Shown piece after piece: positions 36,709 to 45,919 of a stretch of DNA of 64,000 nt. A program made the translations under genes and the position numbers. The notes under the pieces were generated by a model. That model ran no database searches. It was not told the origin of the DNA and worked only from the letters and a program-made list of their open reading frames with translations. The first letter of the stretch is position 1; each line of letters opens with the position of its first letter. The stretch comes from Parachryseolinea silvisoli (GTDB taxonomy: Bacteria; Bacteroidota; Bacteroidia; Cytophagales; Cyclobacteriaceae): positions 1,116,001-1,180,000 of the forward strand of contig NZ_JAIOAO010000003.1 in assembly GCF_021190955.1 (NCBI RefSeq). The letters are read 5' to 3'.

Positions 36709-38316
36709 ATGAATCGAATATATAGGACCTTCCTTTCCGGCTTGTTGCTCCTGACAGTCACCGCCGCGACAGGACAGCAGATGAACCGGGTAAAAATCAT
36801 ACGCAAGACAACACCCGTCAAAACGGTCCCGGCAACAACGGCCGATACCACGCGTAGAAAACCCTATCACATCATCCGCGCCACGCCGGCGACAAAGACG
36901 GCTGTGAAAGACAGCCGAAAGCAATGGGCCACCGATACCAAGCTCAAGACCAGCGGCATGTTCATCTTGCCCTACAAACCGCTAAAACCGCAAACCGGCA
37001 CAACGGCCCCGACGAACACCGATGTGCAAGGCCCTAACCTGACCTTGGGCAAAGACGTATCGATCTTGCTGGGGGGGAACGGCTTTGAATACTTCCTCGA
37101 CAAGCTCAATATCTTCCGTGAAGTATATGAAGATAAAAATCCCAACGCAGGGTATTTCTATTATTTGCCGAAAAGCTATAACATGAAATGGGACCGCAGT
37201 ACCGGACAGTATTCGTTTTATGTATACTACCTGTCCGCGGACGCCGAGGGTCGGGGAGAGGTTATCGTTACAGCCGAGCTCACCCCCGGCGTGAGCCAGG
37301 ATGACATTGCCCTGGCGGAAACATTGCTGAGCAAAAAGATGAAGCGGGAAATCCGCTTGCGTCCATTGCCGCTGAGGGATACACCAAAAGTCTCGTTTGG
37401 CAGCGCGCTCACCAACTTTGATGTAAAGCCTGAGAGTGTCAGCACCAACGTGCCCACGGACTTTCTTGAACCCATCATTGTGTCGTGGAAGATGGAGCGC
37501 CGGGTAGACGACCTGGTCGGCGCGATGATGAACAACATCGGCCTCTCCGGCAATGTCGACTTCTTACCACACGCGGAAGGTGATCAGGCCATTTCTGTGC
37601 CGGTGCGCCTCAAGGTCAACGACGCCATGACCTTTGGTAAAATGGAGTATGCCCAGGCCGATGGTCTGCTCAACGGATTCCTGAACCCCATCGACTACCC
37701 GGTCGTATTGCGCGACCTGGTGGTCATGCGAACAAAGGCATCCAAAGAATTGACCATCGAACGTATCGCGCTGGCTTCGTATGAAGTAGCGCCGCAGGAA
37801 ACTTTTTCCTCTTTTACACCCGAAGAAAAAGACCGGGTACTAAGCGGGAACAACATCACCAAGCTTTGGGCAGAGTATAGCATAAAGCCGTGCAGCCCGT
37901 GCAACGAACAGGTCACACAGAAAATACTCGGGGGGACTTCTACCAGCCGCGTGAAGGGTCTTGAAGTGCAGGTATTAACGCCCCTCGGGTATTCTGGTGC
38001 CAACAGCCTCAAGCTGATGATTCGTTCCAAACAAGGTGACCCCAAAGGTACCTCGGACGTCATGTTGCCGATTCTCACGGTGACCAAAGACAACCAGACC
38101 CTGGCCGGTGGCGAGCTGTTTGTAGCCGAAGGCGAAGACTTACAGTATCAATACCAGCTGGCCCTCATTCAGCCTGACGGTGAAACGCTGATGAGCGAAT
38201 GGGTAGAAGCTTCCGATCCTTTTATCATCGTGGGTGAGGATATGATCCGTAAACATTTTGACGTGGAAACATCGGCCGACGAGCCGGTACAACCCGAAGC
38301 AACCGATGGCCAATAA
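36709..38316 (+). CDS. exported protein, diverged YYYLP relative B
   Basis: The 535-residue product has a signal peptide (ending TAATGQ) and a basic, Thr-rich N-terminal region with repeated K-T/T-P. AGYFYYLPKSYNMKW follows (147-161). Then come YLSADAEGRGEVIVTAEL, a central domain, KPCSPCNEQ (Cys395/Cys398), LGGTSTSRVKGLEVQVLTPL, LPILTVTKDNQTLAGGELFV and a C-terminal acidic tail. It aligns with the 514-residue protein just upstream from the YYYLP-like motif to the end. The two therefore form a duplicated pair, possibly acting as a heterodimer. It overlaps the likely start of the next gene by 11 bp. Confidence 0.78.
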   Translation: MNRIYRTFLSGLLLLTVTAATGQQMNRVKIIRKTTPVKTVPATTADTTRRKPYHIIRATPATKTAVKDSRKQWATDTKLKTSGMFILPYKPLKPQTGTTAPTNTDVQGPNLTLGKDVSILLGGNGFEYFLDKLNIFREVYEDKNPNAGYFYYLPKSYNMKWDRSTGQYSFYVYYLSADAEGRGEVIVTAELTPGVSQDDIALAETLLSKKMKREIRLRPLPLRDTPKVSFGSALTNFDVKPESVSTNVPTDFLEPIIVSWKMERRVDDLVGAMMNNIGLSGNVDFLPHAEGDQAISVPVRLKVNDAMTFGKMEYAQADGLLNGFLNPIDYPVVLRDLVVMRTKASKELTIERIALASYEVAPQETFSSFTPEEKDRVLSGNNITKLWAEYSIKPCSPCNEQVTQKILGGTSTSRVKGLEVQVLTPLGYSGANSLKLMIRSKQGDPKGTSDVMLPILTVTKDNQTLAGGELFVAEGEDLQYQYQLALIQPDGETLMSEWVEASDPFIIVGEDMIRKHFDVETSADEPVQPEATDGQ

Positions 38317-39742
38317 AATGCGAATGATCGTAGCAACACTCCTGGCATGCTGGCTCACCACCACGGCATGGGCGCAGCCTGTAGCCACCCCGAAGCGTAC
38401 CATCGGCGATCTGGAGATATACCCGGACTTCAAAAACCGAAATCTGTTCTACTACGCTCCCGGCAACCTCACGCTGGCACAGGAGCAAAACGGCAAGCCC
38501 CGCTTTCAGCTACTGGAGATGCGTTATACCGGCACCTCGGCTACGGGCAACCAGGGCGAGAAACGATTTGCCAACGTTGTACAGTTTACGGTACAGATGG
38601 AAGAAGCCTCGCGCGAGGCGTTGCAACAGGCGCGTCAACAACTTGGCGGTACACGTATTGATCTGCGGCCGCTGCCGATACGCGATGTCGAGGCGTTTGT
38701 CGTGGCACCGGTCGGTGGCCAGCAGGAGAAGAGTGGCTATCGGCGTATCGGCAAAGACGGCAGCTTTCAGGCGGAGAGCGATAAAGGATCGTCCGGGCGA
38801 AGTAGTTATTGGACCGAGCGCACCTTCACCCTGAAACTCGAGAACCACGAGGCGGAGTTGCTGTGGGACCAGGTACAGCAGGATCAACTGGCGTTGAGCC
38901 TCGGGTATGCATTCTATGCAGACCTGCTGCCCGCCAAGACCGGCGATGTCGAGGTGAAACACAACGGCGACGTGTCGGAAGCCTTTGAAGAAACCGTTAC
39001 GCCGTTACTCACAACGGATACACTACCAACGTCGTCGGTCGTACGGGCTGATGCCTTTGCCATCCGGATCAATACCAAACAATGGCCGGACGTTCTAAAG
39101 AAGATTGACCTGAACGAAGGCGTGCCGCCGGCCTATGCCGCCCTGGAAGTTCGCTGCTTTGACTTCACCGAAGACTTGCGTCCCGACCTGGCCATTAAAG
39201 CGATAGACATTGTTGCCACCGGGGTAGGGGGACAACAGGTTACACTGCCGGCACAAAAGTTTCTCAGCAGCGAGCCCGACTTGTGGGCGCGCCAGATCCG
39301 TTTTCCTTATGCCGTGAAGCTCACCGCGCCGTACAAGTATCGTATTGTAGAATATACCCGTGAAGGCACCAAACAAATATCTGAATGGATCACCGCACCG
39401 TCGTGGAGTACGCACCTGGATATTACCACGCCGGCCGCTACGAATGCCTTTGCGCGTCGCGCGGTAGACCTGGAAGTACCGCTGCAAGACTTTGAATCAC
39501 AAGGCATCAGTCGTGCCGACGTCATCGTGCGGTATACATTCCGCAAGAAGCCAACCGCAACACTTGTTACTTTTCAGGCCGGCGATGAGCTCCCGTTAAA
39601 ACAAGCGATCTTTAAATACGATCGCGACCAGCCAATAGCGTGTGTCATCCGGTGGACTTTTTCCGATGGAAAGACATTAACCGGGAATAACCCCGTTGTG
39701 GGAGCGGACGATTACCTGTACTTTGATATACCCAAGGAATAG
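38306..39742 (+). CDS. exported YYYLP-family protein, paralogue 6
   Basis: I chose the ATG at 38306 (MANKMRMIVATLL), giving 478 residues and a signal peptide ending AWAQ; the ATG at 38318 is equally possible. The family motifs are weaker: LFYYAPGNLTL (47-57), P-R-F-Q-L-L-E-M-R-Y and FANVVQFTVQ in place of the GG-H block. LLWDQV replaces LLWESF. The C-terminal part has RRAVDLEVPLQDFESQGISRADV, a transition seen in most members, and ends in DDYLYFDIP, like DDYLFLIPP of paralogue 1. The shorter length comes from a reduced middle. The gene overlaps the previous stop by 11 bp, suggesting coupled translation. Confidence 0.78.
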   Translation: MANKMRMIVATLLACWLTTTAWAQPVATPKRTIGDLEIYPDFKNRNLFYYAPGNLTLAQEQNGKPRFQLLEMRYTGTSATGNQGEKRFANVVQFTVQMEEASREALQQARQQLGGTRIDLRPLPIRDVEAFVVAPVGGQQEKSGYRRIGKDGSFQAESDKGSSGRSSYWTERTFTLKLENHEAELLWDQVQQDQLALSLGYAFYADLLPAKTGDVEVKHNGDVSEAFEETVTPLLTTDTLPTSSVVRADAFAIRINTKQWPDVLKKIDLNEGVPPAYAALEVRCFDFTEDLRPDLAIKAIDIVATGVGGQQVTLPAQKFLSSEPDLWARQIRFPYAVKLTAPYKYRIVEYTREGTKQISEWITAPSWSTHLDITTPAATNAFARRAVDLEVPLQDFESQGISRADVIVRYTFRKKPTATLVTFQAGDELPLKQAIFKYDRDQPIACVIRWTFSDGKTLTGNNPVVGADDYLYFDIPKE

Positions 39743-39771
39743 TCCTGGAAAAAATAAAACCCTAACCCCAT

Positions 39772-42075
39772 ATGTTCTGGAAAGACCCCTCTCTTTCTCC
39801 TGTCACAAAGACGGGAATCGTTATGGTACTTTTGATACTTTTATCCGTATGGTGCAAACCTGCTCTTGCGCAATGCGATAACGACATTACTACTACGCCT
39901 GCCATGCCGCCCGCGGGGGAGCTCTGTAATCCGTATTCGCTGACCCTCACGGTGAGCGGTCCCGGTGTACAAAATACAGACTCCTTCAATTGGATCGTAA
40001 ACGTTCCGGAAGTACCGATGGGTACACTGGCGAGCATCGGACTGACCGGCACCGCGATGGGCACAAGCTACAAGATCACAGGCGAGCCCACAGCCTTCGG
40101 TAATTTTACACTACAGGTAACAACCCAGTGCACCGCGGGGAATTGTTTCGATTGCGGCGCTGGAAACGACTGCTCCGGCTGTCGCGATCATATCACAAAA
40201 AATATTCCGATACAGATCACCAATGGTGCCGTCCGGGTTCCCGTCGATGTTGTGCTGGTATTGGATATGTCGGGCAGTATGATGCAAACTGTGCCGGGCA
40301 GCAGTAGCCTGAGCAAATGGGCGGTACTGAAAGAATCGGTGCAAGCCTTCCTCGAAGCCTATCGCGCCTGGGGCGAATGCAGCGATCGCATTGGCGTTAC
40401 CTACTTCGACGATGCGCGTCATGACTTTAAGACGCCTCGCGGTATGTACGTGTTTAACCATGAAACAACGCCCATGCCGCTCACCGGAACAGGGTCGATA
40501 CAAGAAGATATGAATGCCAAAGGTCCTGCGGGCCTGACATGCCTTGGCGGTGGTATCTTGGAAGGGTATAGCTTTTTTGATGCCATGCACCCGAAGCGCA
40601 ACATGATCGTTTTTACCGATGGCATGCAGAACACAGACCCCATGGTGAGTGAGGCACCCGGCACAAACATGGTCATCAACGACTACGGTATGCGTCCGGA
40701 TGGTACAGGCTTTCCTGCCACGCTTCCCCTGGACCTAAAAGCCCCGGCCATCAAGTTCCGCACCTATACCGTCGGCATCGGCGACAACGCCCTGAACGGC
40801 CTGCTCGGCAACATCGCACAAGCCCCGACAGACAACGACTTTGATGGTGAGTCCTTTCCCATCAACACGACGACGAACCTCCCTGCCAACCTCGACATGT
40901 CCTTCAGTCAAACCTTTGTCGAAAACCTGGCACAGTTCAGTCCCCAGCTACTCGACATCCGCCGGATCCAGCTTGTGCAAGAAGCCTCGACGATCTTTGT
41001 GGCAAATCCCTCTGCCGACAAAATCATGCTTCGCATAGTAGCCGATCCAGCCATTCTCGCGAAGGCGCGCATACAAATTGAAAAGGATGGCAAAGACTTT
41101 TCTTCCCTGGTGCGGACTACGGGCTCAATGTATCGCACCTTTGTCATGGATACCATCCGGATCAGGCGCTATGAAACAACACTTCCCGGAAAATGGACCG
41201 TACGCATTACCGGCCCCTCGGGTCTTTACCAGGTGACGGGGATTGTCAACGACGAAAAGATAGACGTCACAGCGTCCCTCGGACATAGGTCGTATGCTCC
41301 CGGCGACGCCGTATCACTCGAAGCACTACTGCAATACAAAGATCAGCCGCTCAATGGCGCACACGCCCGCGTATGGGTAGCGCGCCCCGGACAAGACGTA
41401 AACGATCTCTTTGCGCAGACAGGGGCCGTAAACCCGCGCGACTTCCCGAGCGAAAAAGGAAACGACCCTGGCCAAACCAAATACGAAGCCCTGCTCGCCT
41501 TCGACAAAGCGTTCACGGCCGCCTTGCAACCGACGATAGACTCAGTATCCCTGACGGGCGCCGCCGGCAAGTATACCGGCAGCTACAACAATACACAAGC
41601 CTCCGGCATCTATACCTTTATCTTCCGCCTGCAAGGCAACGACCCGCAGGCCGGCCAGTACGAGCGCTTTGTGCTTCGCACAGCCGTGATCGACTTTGGT
41701 GAAGCAGATCGCCAAAAGACCGTAATTCGTACCGTCAACGCCAATGCACAAACCGTTCTTCAGTTTATTCCCAAAAACAAATTCGGCAGCCTGCTCGGCC
41801 CCAATCGCCTCACCCAGGTACACATACTCCTCGGTGGTAAACCTCTCGCCCTGACCGACAAGCTAGACGGCAGCTACGAAGCCATCATCCCCGATTCGCA
41901 GCTAGACGGCGACCCCAAAGTAACGATCACCATTAAAGGCCAATCGTACTACGAAGGCCCTTATTCCGACCTCGCCGGCACCGGACACAAAAAACACAAG
42001 TGGTTGCTCTTTATCGGAGTTCCACTCTTGATCCTTATAATAATTTGGCTGGCCCGGCGCAGACGCAAGCGGTAA
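39772..42075 (+). CDS. membrane-anchored von Willebrand factor A domain protein
   Basis: The 767-residue product has an N-terminal signal (about 14-34, ending PALAQ) and an Ig-like segment rich in Cys (about 35-150, including CFDC and CSGC). A VWA domain follows (about 160-360) with the MIDAS start VLVLDMSGSMM (Asp165, Ser167, Ser169). Beta-sandwich regions come next, and a C-terminal transmembrane helix (about 744-762, LLFIGVPLLILIIIWLA) has a strongly basic tail. VWA domains bind protein ligands through a metal ion. The layout places the VWA part in the periplasm or outside, anchored in the membrane. It is the only member of the 18-gene run with a clear C-terminal anchor and could be a scaffold for the other exported proteins (inference). 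A hairpin follows the stop. Confidence 0.85.
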   Translation: MFWKDPSLSPVTKTGIVMVLLILLSVWCKPALAQCDNDITTTPAMPPAGELCNPYSLTLTVSGPGVQNTDSFNWIVNVPEVPMGTLASIGLTGTAMGTSYKITGEPTAFGNFTLQVTTQCTAGNCFDCGAGNDCSGCRDHITKNIPIQITNGAVRVPVDVVLVLDMSGSMMQTVPGSSSLSKWAVLKESVQAFLEAYRAWGECSDRIGVTYFDDARHDFKTPRGMYVFNHETTPMPLTGTGSIQEDMNAKGPAGLTCLGGGILEGYSFFDAMHPKRNMIVFTDGMQNTDPMVSEAPGTNMVINDYGMRPDGTGFPATLPLDLKAPAIKFRTYTVGIGDNALNGLLGNIAQAPTDNDFDGESFPINTTTNLPANLDMSFSQTFVENLAQFSPQLLDIRRIQLVQEASTIFVANPSADKIMLRIVADPAILAKARIQIEKDGKDFSSLVRTTGSMYRTFVMDTIRIRRYETTLPGKWTVRITGPSGLYQVTGIVNDEKIDVTASLGHRSYAPGDAVSLEALLQYKDQPLNGAHARVWVARPGQDVNDLFAQTGAVNPRDFPSEKGNDPGQTKYEALLAFDKAFTAALQPTIDSVSLTGAAGKYTGSYNNTQASGIYTFIFRLQGNDPQAGQYERFVLRTAVIDFGEADRQKTVIRTVNANAQTVLQFIPKNKFGSLLGPNRLTQVHILLGGKPLALTDKLDGSYEAIIPDSQLDGDPKVTITIKGQSYYEGPYSDLAGTGHKKHKWLLFIGVPLLILIIIWLARRRRKR

Positions 42076-42076
42076 A

Positions 42077-42135
42077 ACAGCGTGAGTGTGAGAGCGAGAG
42101 CGAATAAGGATGTTCTGTTTTTTCTCGCTCTCACG
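42077..42135. repeat. intergenic hairpin repeat, copy 1 (AACAGCGTGAGYGTGA type)
   Basis: Just after the VWA gene an AACAGCGTGAGTGTGA start leads into an 11-bp stem (GTGAGAGCGAG at 42088-42098 with CTCGCTCTCAC at 42124-42134) and a T-rich loop side. The same start, loop beginning (AAGG) and CTCGCTC arm recur in a longer hairpin at 59305-59375. It may act as a terminator in the middle of the run, and is probably a dispersed repeat of this genome. Confidence 0.6.
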
Positions 42136-42232
42136 TATGCCAGAGCCGACAACAAAAATATTTTTTCACAATCCGGTAACCACTTTCAAACGATCCTGAC
42201 AAAGGGGTGAGTTCATTAAAAACCCAAGACCC

Positions 42233-43381
42233 ATGAACACACTCACCTGTTTTAGTAACACTTACCGGAGGCTGCAACTGCTCCGGAATTATTTGCTCTG
42301 GACCGCATGGCTGCTCGTATCCGGCTGTGACCTTGCCGTCATTGAACCTTCCGACGGCAAGTTGAAAAGCGACTTCACGTTCCATGTACAAGACCCCCTC
42401 TGTAATGCGAACTGTTCAGTCAGCTTCACCAACACCTCCAAAAACGCCGCCACCTATGAATGGGACTTTGGCGACGAAAGCGCCGTATCAACGTTACCCA
42501 ACCCCGTGCACGTATACGCTACCTCAGGGGCGTTTCCGGTCACGCTGCGTGCCTTTAATGATAGTATTCAGCACGACACCACGCTGACGGTATATATCAA
42601 TAAAACTCCGACCCCGGGCGGATTGAAAGCATTCCAGCATGTAATAGACATCGGAATGACTGTACCGGAGTCACCCCAGCTCACTATGATCGACAACGTA
42701 CTGACCAACGGCAAGCCCGACAAGATCGTTGTGGTCACCCCTGTCATGGGCAAACGCAATACCTCGGCCCTTGGAGTCTATTATTGGGGCGGCAAGTGGG
42801 GAATCTTCAATGAGGACCTGACTAGCTTACAAGAAGGGGAGAAGTTCAACGTTGTCACCGCCGACGCAGGATCAGAAAATGCCTTCGTCCACGAAATCAC
42901 GCCCGCGAATAAACGATTGATACACGTCTCCACGATGGATCATCCTAAGCTTAACAATCATCCCAACGCCCGTGTGTTTGTCACCCCTATCTGGATAAAG
43001 TCCAGCGATTATATCACCTGGCCTCTGGGCGTGGTGTATGTCAATAATCGGTGGGAGATCATGAACCTGGCCCAAAGCGAATTGCCGGCCGGGCTCAAAG
43101 TCGGTGTCATCATTAGCGAAGACGCGAGCTCCTATGTCCATACGTGCACATTCGAGTCCATCGTCGGTGACTATACCAAGCTCAACAATGCTTTAACGAA
43201 CAACAAGCCGTCGGCGCTGGTCATTACTACCTTTAACCAGGGGGCGGAAATCACCTGGCCGGTTGCCAACGATCAGGTTACAGGCCTATGGTACGGTCCG
43301 AATGCCAACTGGAGTATCTTCAACCAGAGTGGACAGGCGATGCTGCAAGATCGCAAGTACAACGTCCTCGTCGTCGAGTGA
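42233..43381 (+). CDS. PKD-domain lipoprotein with three C-terminal ~80-residue repeats
   Basis: The 382-residue product has a lipoprotein signal with lipobox LVSGC (Cys32). A PKD-type domain follows (about 49-122: SVSFTNTSKNAATYEWDFGD, then NPVHVYATSGAFPVTLRA). Three tandem copies of an about 75-90-residue module come next (about 127-222, 223-308, 309-382). Each has N-x-P-x-x-x-V-V-x-T-P, then L-G-V/L-W-Y, a W-x-I-F/M-N core and L-x-x-G-x-x-x-N-V-x-V. I know this type of W-x-I-F-N repeat from secreted proteins of Bacteroidota and Actinobacteria; its role is not established. The protein would sit on the membrane with binding modules outside. It starts the second part of the run, after the hairpin, 16 bp before the caspase gene. 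Confidence 0.8.
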   Translation: MNTLTCFSNTYRRLQLLRNYLLWTAWLLVSGCDLAVIEPSDGKLKSDFTFHVQDPLCNANCSVSFTNTSKNAATYEWDFGDESAVSTLPNPVHVYATSGAFPVTLRAFNDSIQHDTTLTVYINKTPTPGGLKAFQHVIDIGMTVPESPQLTMIDNVLTNGKPDKIVVVTPVMGKRNTSALGVYYWGGKWGIFNEDLTSLQEGEKFNVVTADAGSENAFVHEITPANKRLIHVSTMDHPKLNNHPNARVFVTPIWIKSSDYITWPLGVVYVNNRWEIMNLAQSELPAGLKVGVIISEDASSYVHTCTFESIVGDYTKLNNALTNNKPSALVITTFNQGAEITWPVANDQVTGLWYGPNANWSIFNQSGQAMLQDRKYNVLVVE

Positions 43382-43397
43382 TCTGACTTCTTACCTT

Positions 43398-45038
43398 ATG
43401 AAATACACTACATGCTATCGCATGCTGGCATTGGCCATCATGCTTGGAGCGACCATGGCTACCTACGCCCAGGAAGGATCGGAAGGAGGGAAGAAGAGGG
43501 TTGGCTTGTTTGGTAAAAAGAAAAAGAACAAAGAAGAGGCTGTCGACACCGGTGTATCGACAAGCAAGAGTCCGGCGATGACGATCAATCTCGGCGGTAA
43601 AAAAAAGGACTATATACTGATCGACTGGAGTAACGCCGCGGGCGAGAACATCCCGCTCAAAGACGGTCAGTTCGATTTACAGGCCAAGATTTTCTCTACC
43701 ATCGCTATTAAACCCGGTAATGTCGTGCTCTATCATAATCGTCAGCGATCGGGCGCACGCATGGATGTCAGCGGCCTGTACGGCCAGCAACAGGAGTTTA
43801 ATTACACCAACCGCGTGGCGCTGACCGAAGGTGCCAATGAGATTGTGCTGGAAGTAACGACCGAAAAACAAAGCAAGAAGAGCGAACCGCTCATGGTCTT
43901 CCGAAAGGGTCGCACGGTCACGATCCAACCCCTGGGCACTGCCCGGGAAACACCGCGAGGCGTTGCCAGTGTATACTGGTGGACTGCCTACGACCCCATA
44001 CTGCTGAATGGCCAACCCTATACCACCAAAGAGAAATCGCTGCCACTCAAGTTCCGGATACTGACGCCGAATACCATTACACTCGACCAGGTACGGGTTA
44101 TGCACAACGGCAAAGCACTGCCCGCGGGTAGCCAGTCTAAGCTGGAAAAGGACTCACAAGGCAATTTCATCTTTACCGGGCAAGTGGATCTGGTGGAGCA
44201 AGCCGGTACAAACGAAGTATACCTCGAAGTGCAAACAAACCCCGTAGCCCGTTCGGAGCGGTTGCAAGTAGCGTATAGTCCGTTTCGCCCCAACCTGCAT
44301 ATCCTCTGTGTAGGCACCGAAACCAACCTGGCGTATACCCGCAAGGATGCGCGTGACTTTGCCGGCGTGTTTAAGAACCAGGCCATGGCGGGCGGCAATC
44401 GCTTGTTCAGCAAGGTCATGATCGATACACTCGTGGGTGATCAAGCCTCGGCACAGGAGATCCGTGGTACGCTGGAAGAATTTAAGGTGCGTTACTACAC
44501 GGGCAGCATTGGTCCCGACGATGTCATCCTGGCGTTTATCTCGTCGCACGGCTTTATGCTCGACGGCGACTTCCGCATCCAGGGCGACGACTATGCGCCC
44601 ACACGGCAGCGCAGCACATCGGTATCCTTCCGGCAGGAGATCGTCGGCATACTCGAAGATGTGCCCTGCAAGAAGATCATCTTCATCGATGCCTGCCACA
44701 GTGGTGGTGCGCGCGCCAATCCAGCCGACATAAACTTCGAGATCAGCAAGCTCAACGCTGTCAAGAAGGGGCTGACCGTCTTTGCCTCCAGCCGCGGTGA
44801 AGAACAATCGTACGAAGATCCTCAGTGGAAGAATGGTGCCTTTACAAAAGCCATCATACAAGGACTGACACTGGGCCGGGCTGATGCCGATAAAAATCAT
44901 ATCGTCACGTTACACGAGCTGCACAGCTTCGTAAGCAAGGAAGTGGCGACCATCGTCAAGAAAGTAAAAAACCGCGCGCAGAACCCCGTGCTTGTTAAAG
45001 ACGACCTGGGCGACGTAGCGCTGTTTGTAACCGAATAG
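43398..45038 (+). CDS. secreted caspase-family (C14) peptidase
   Basis: From the ATG at 43398 the product has 546 residues; a longer in-frame start lies within the previous gene and lacks a signal peptide. It has a signal peptide (ending TYAQ, about residue 25), a Lys-rich basic stretch (31-46), a beta-rich N-terminal half (about 70-295) and a C14 caspase domain (about 298-546). His384 in ISSHGFM and Cys433 in FIDACHSGG are the catalytic dyad. Caspase folds in exported bacterial proteins are less usual than cytoplasmic ones. The Lys-rich segment could be an autocleavage or activation site (inference). It may process other proteins of the cluster; no substrate is evident. Confidence 0.9.
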   Translation: MKYTTCYRMLALAIMLGATMATYAQEGSEGGKKRVGLFGKKKKNKEEAVDTGVSTSKSPAMTINLGGKKKDYILIDWSNAAGENIPLKDGQFDLQAKIFSTIAIKPGNVVLYHNRQRSGARMDVSGLYGQQQEFNYTNRVALTEGANEIVLEVTTEKQSKKSEPLMVFRKGRTVTIQPLGTARETPRGVASVYWWTAYDPILLNGQPYTTKEKSLPLKFRILTPNTITLDQVRVMHNGKALPAGSQSKLEKDSQGNFIFTGQVDLVEQAGTNEVYLEVQTNPVARSERLQVAYSPFRPNLHILCVGTETNLAYTRKDARDFAGVFKNQAMAGGNRLFSKVMIDTLVGDQASAQEIRGTLEEFKVRYYTGSIGPDDVILAFISSHGFMLDGDFRIQGDDYAPTRQRSTSVSFRQEIVGILEDVPCKKIIFIDACHSGGARANPADINFEISKLNAVKKGLTVFASSRGEEQSYEDPQWKNGAFTKAIIQGLTLGRADADKNHIVTLHELHSFVSKEVATIVKKVKNRAQNPVLVKDDLGDVALFVTE

Positions 45039-45072
45039 CATTTGAAATAAGATAATAACAACCCTCACGATC

Positions 45073-45891
45073 ATGAAACTCTTTGTAACACTTCTCACAT
45101 TAATCTCCCTGGCGTGGCAGGCCTCCGGGCAGGCTGTGTCCAATGTAAAATGGGAACTGGAAAATGACGAACGCATCGTTATTACATACGACCTCGCCAA
45201 GCAGGGCAACGCCATATACTTTGACGTTGCGCTGAAAGTCATCATCGACAACAAAGCCATTGTACCCAAGTCCGTCTCAGGCGACGTGGGGAACTATGTT
45301 CGCATGGGCACGGGCAAGAAGGTGATCTGGAATATATTCGACGACCTGGCAGAGCTCAACGGAGAGCTGTCGGTAGAAGTATCCGCCACCAGCCCGGTGC
45401 CCACCAATACCGCGACCAACGCCAAGAAGCCTGAAGAAACTGTAAAGGCTCCCGACCTGATGAAAAACCTGCCGTCGGGCGCGTCCGGTAATAGTGTGCC
45501 GTTCTGGGTAGGCCTGGGTGGCATCGGAGCCACAGGCGTCGGACTCATCACCAGCGGCATGAAGAGCAGCTCAGACTCCAAAGACCTGTACAATGTCTAC
45601 AAGCAGAACATGGTAGAAACGGCCGCGGTATACGAAGAAATGGGCACTACCCGCAATGATGTATACGACGAAGCCAACAAAAAACACAAGACCGGAACAT
45701 TCCTGAAAGTCGCCGGTGGCGCCGTACTGCTCACGGCGGGCATCATCATGGTCAACCGGTTGATCCAACTGAAGAAACTGGAGCAACGCACCGTGTCGTT
45801 CGCGCCCTATCTGAACATCGATCGAAAATCAATTCCAGGTAAAGTATACACGGCAGGGGGCTTAACGCTCACGTGCCGTTTGTCGAATTGA
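45073..45891 (+). CDS. exported protein with beta-rich N-terminus and two membrane segments
   Basis: The 272-residue product has a signal peptide (to about 20, ending ASGQ). A beta-rich domain follows (about 22-105: VKWELENDERIVITYDLA, then VRMGTGKKVIWNIFDDLAEL), of a kind often fused or adjacent to C14 caspases and sulfatase-modifying-type proteins in Bacteroidota. A linker, a transmembrane helix (about 142-162), a charged helical stretch with many K/E, and a second helix (about 210-231) come next. The end is short and strand-like. It follows the caspase gene by 34 bp and is a likely partner or anchor of the caspase. Confidence 0.68.
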   Translation: MKLFVTLLTLISLAWQASGQAVSNVKWELENDERIVITYDLAKQGNAIYFDVALKVIIDNKAIVPKSVSGDVGNYVRMGTGKKVIWNIFDDLAELNGELSVEVSATSPVPTNTATNAKKPEETVKAPDLMKNLPSGASGNSVPFWVGLGGIGATGVGLITSGMKSSSDSKDLYNVYKQNMVETAAVYEEMGTTRNDVYDEANKKHKTGTFLKVAGGAVLLTAGIIMVNRLIQLKKLEQRTVSFAPYLNIDRKSIPGKVYTAGGLTLTCRLSN

Positions 45892-45919
45892 GTATGTGTA
45901 ACCCCTAACATTGAATAGT

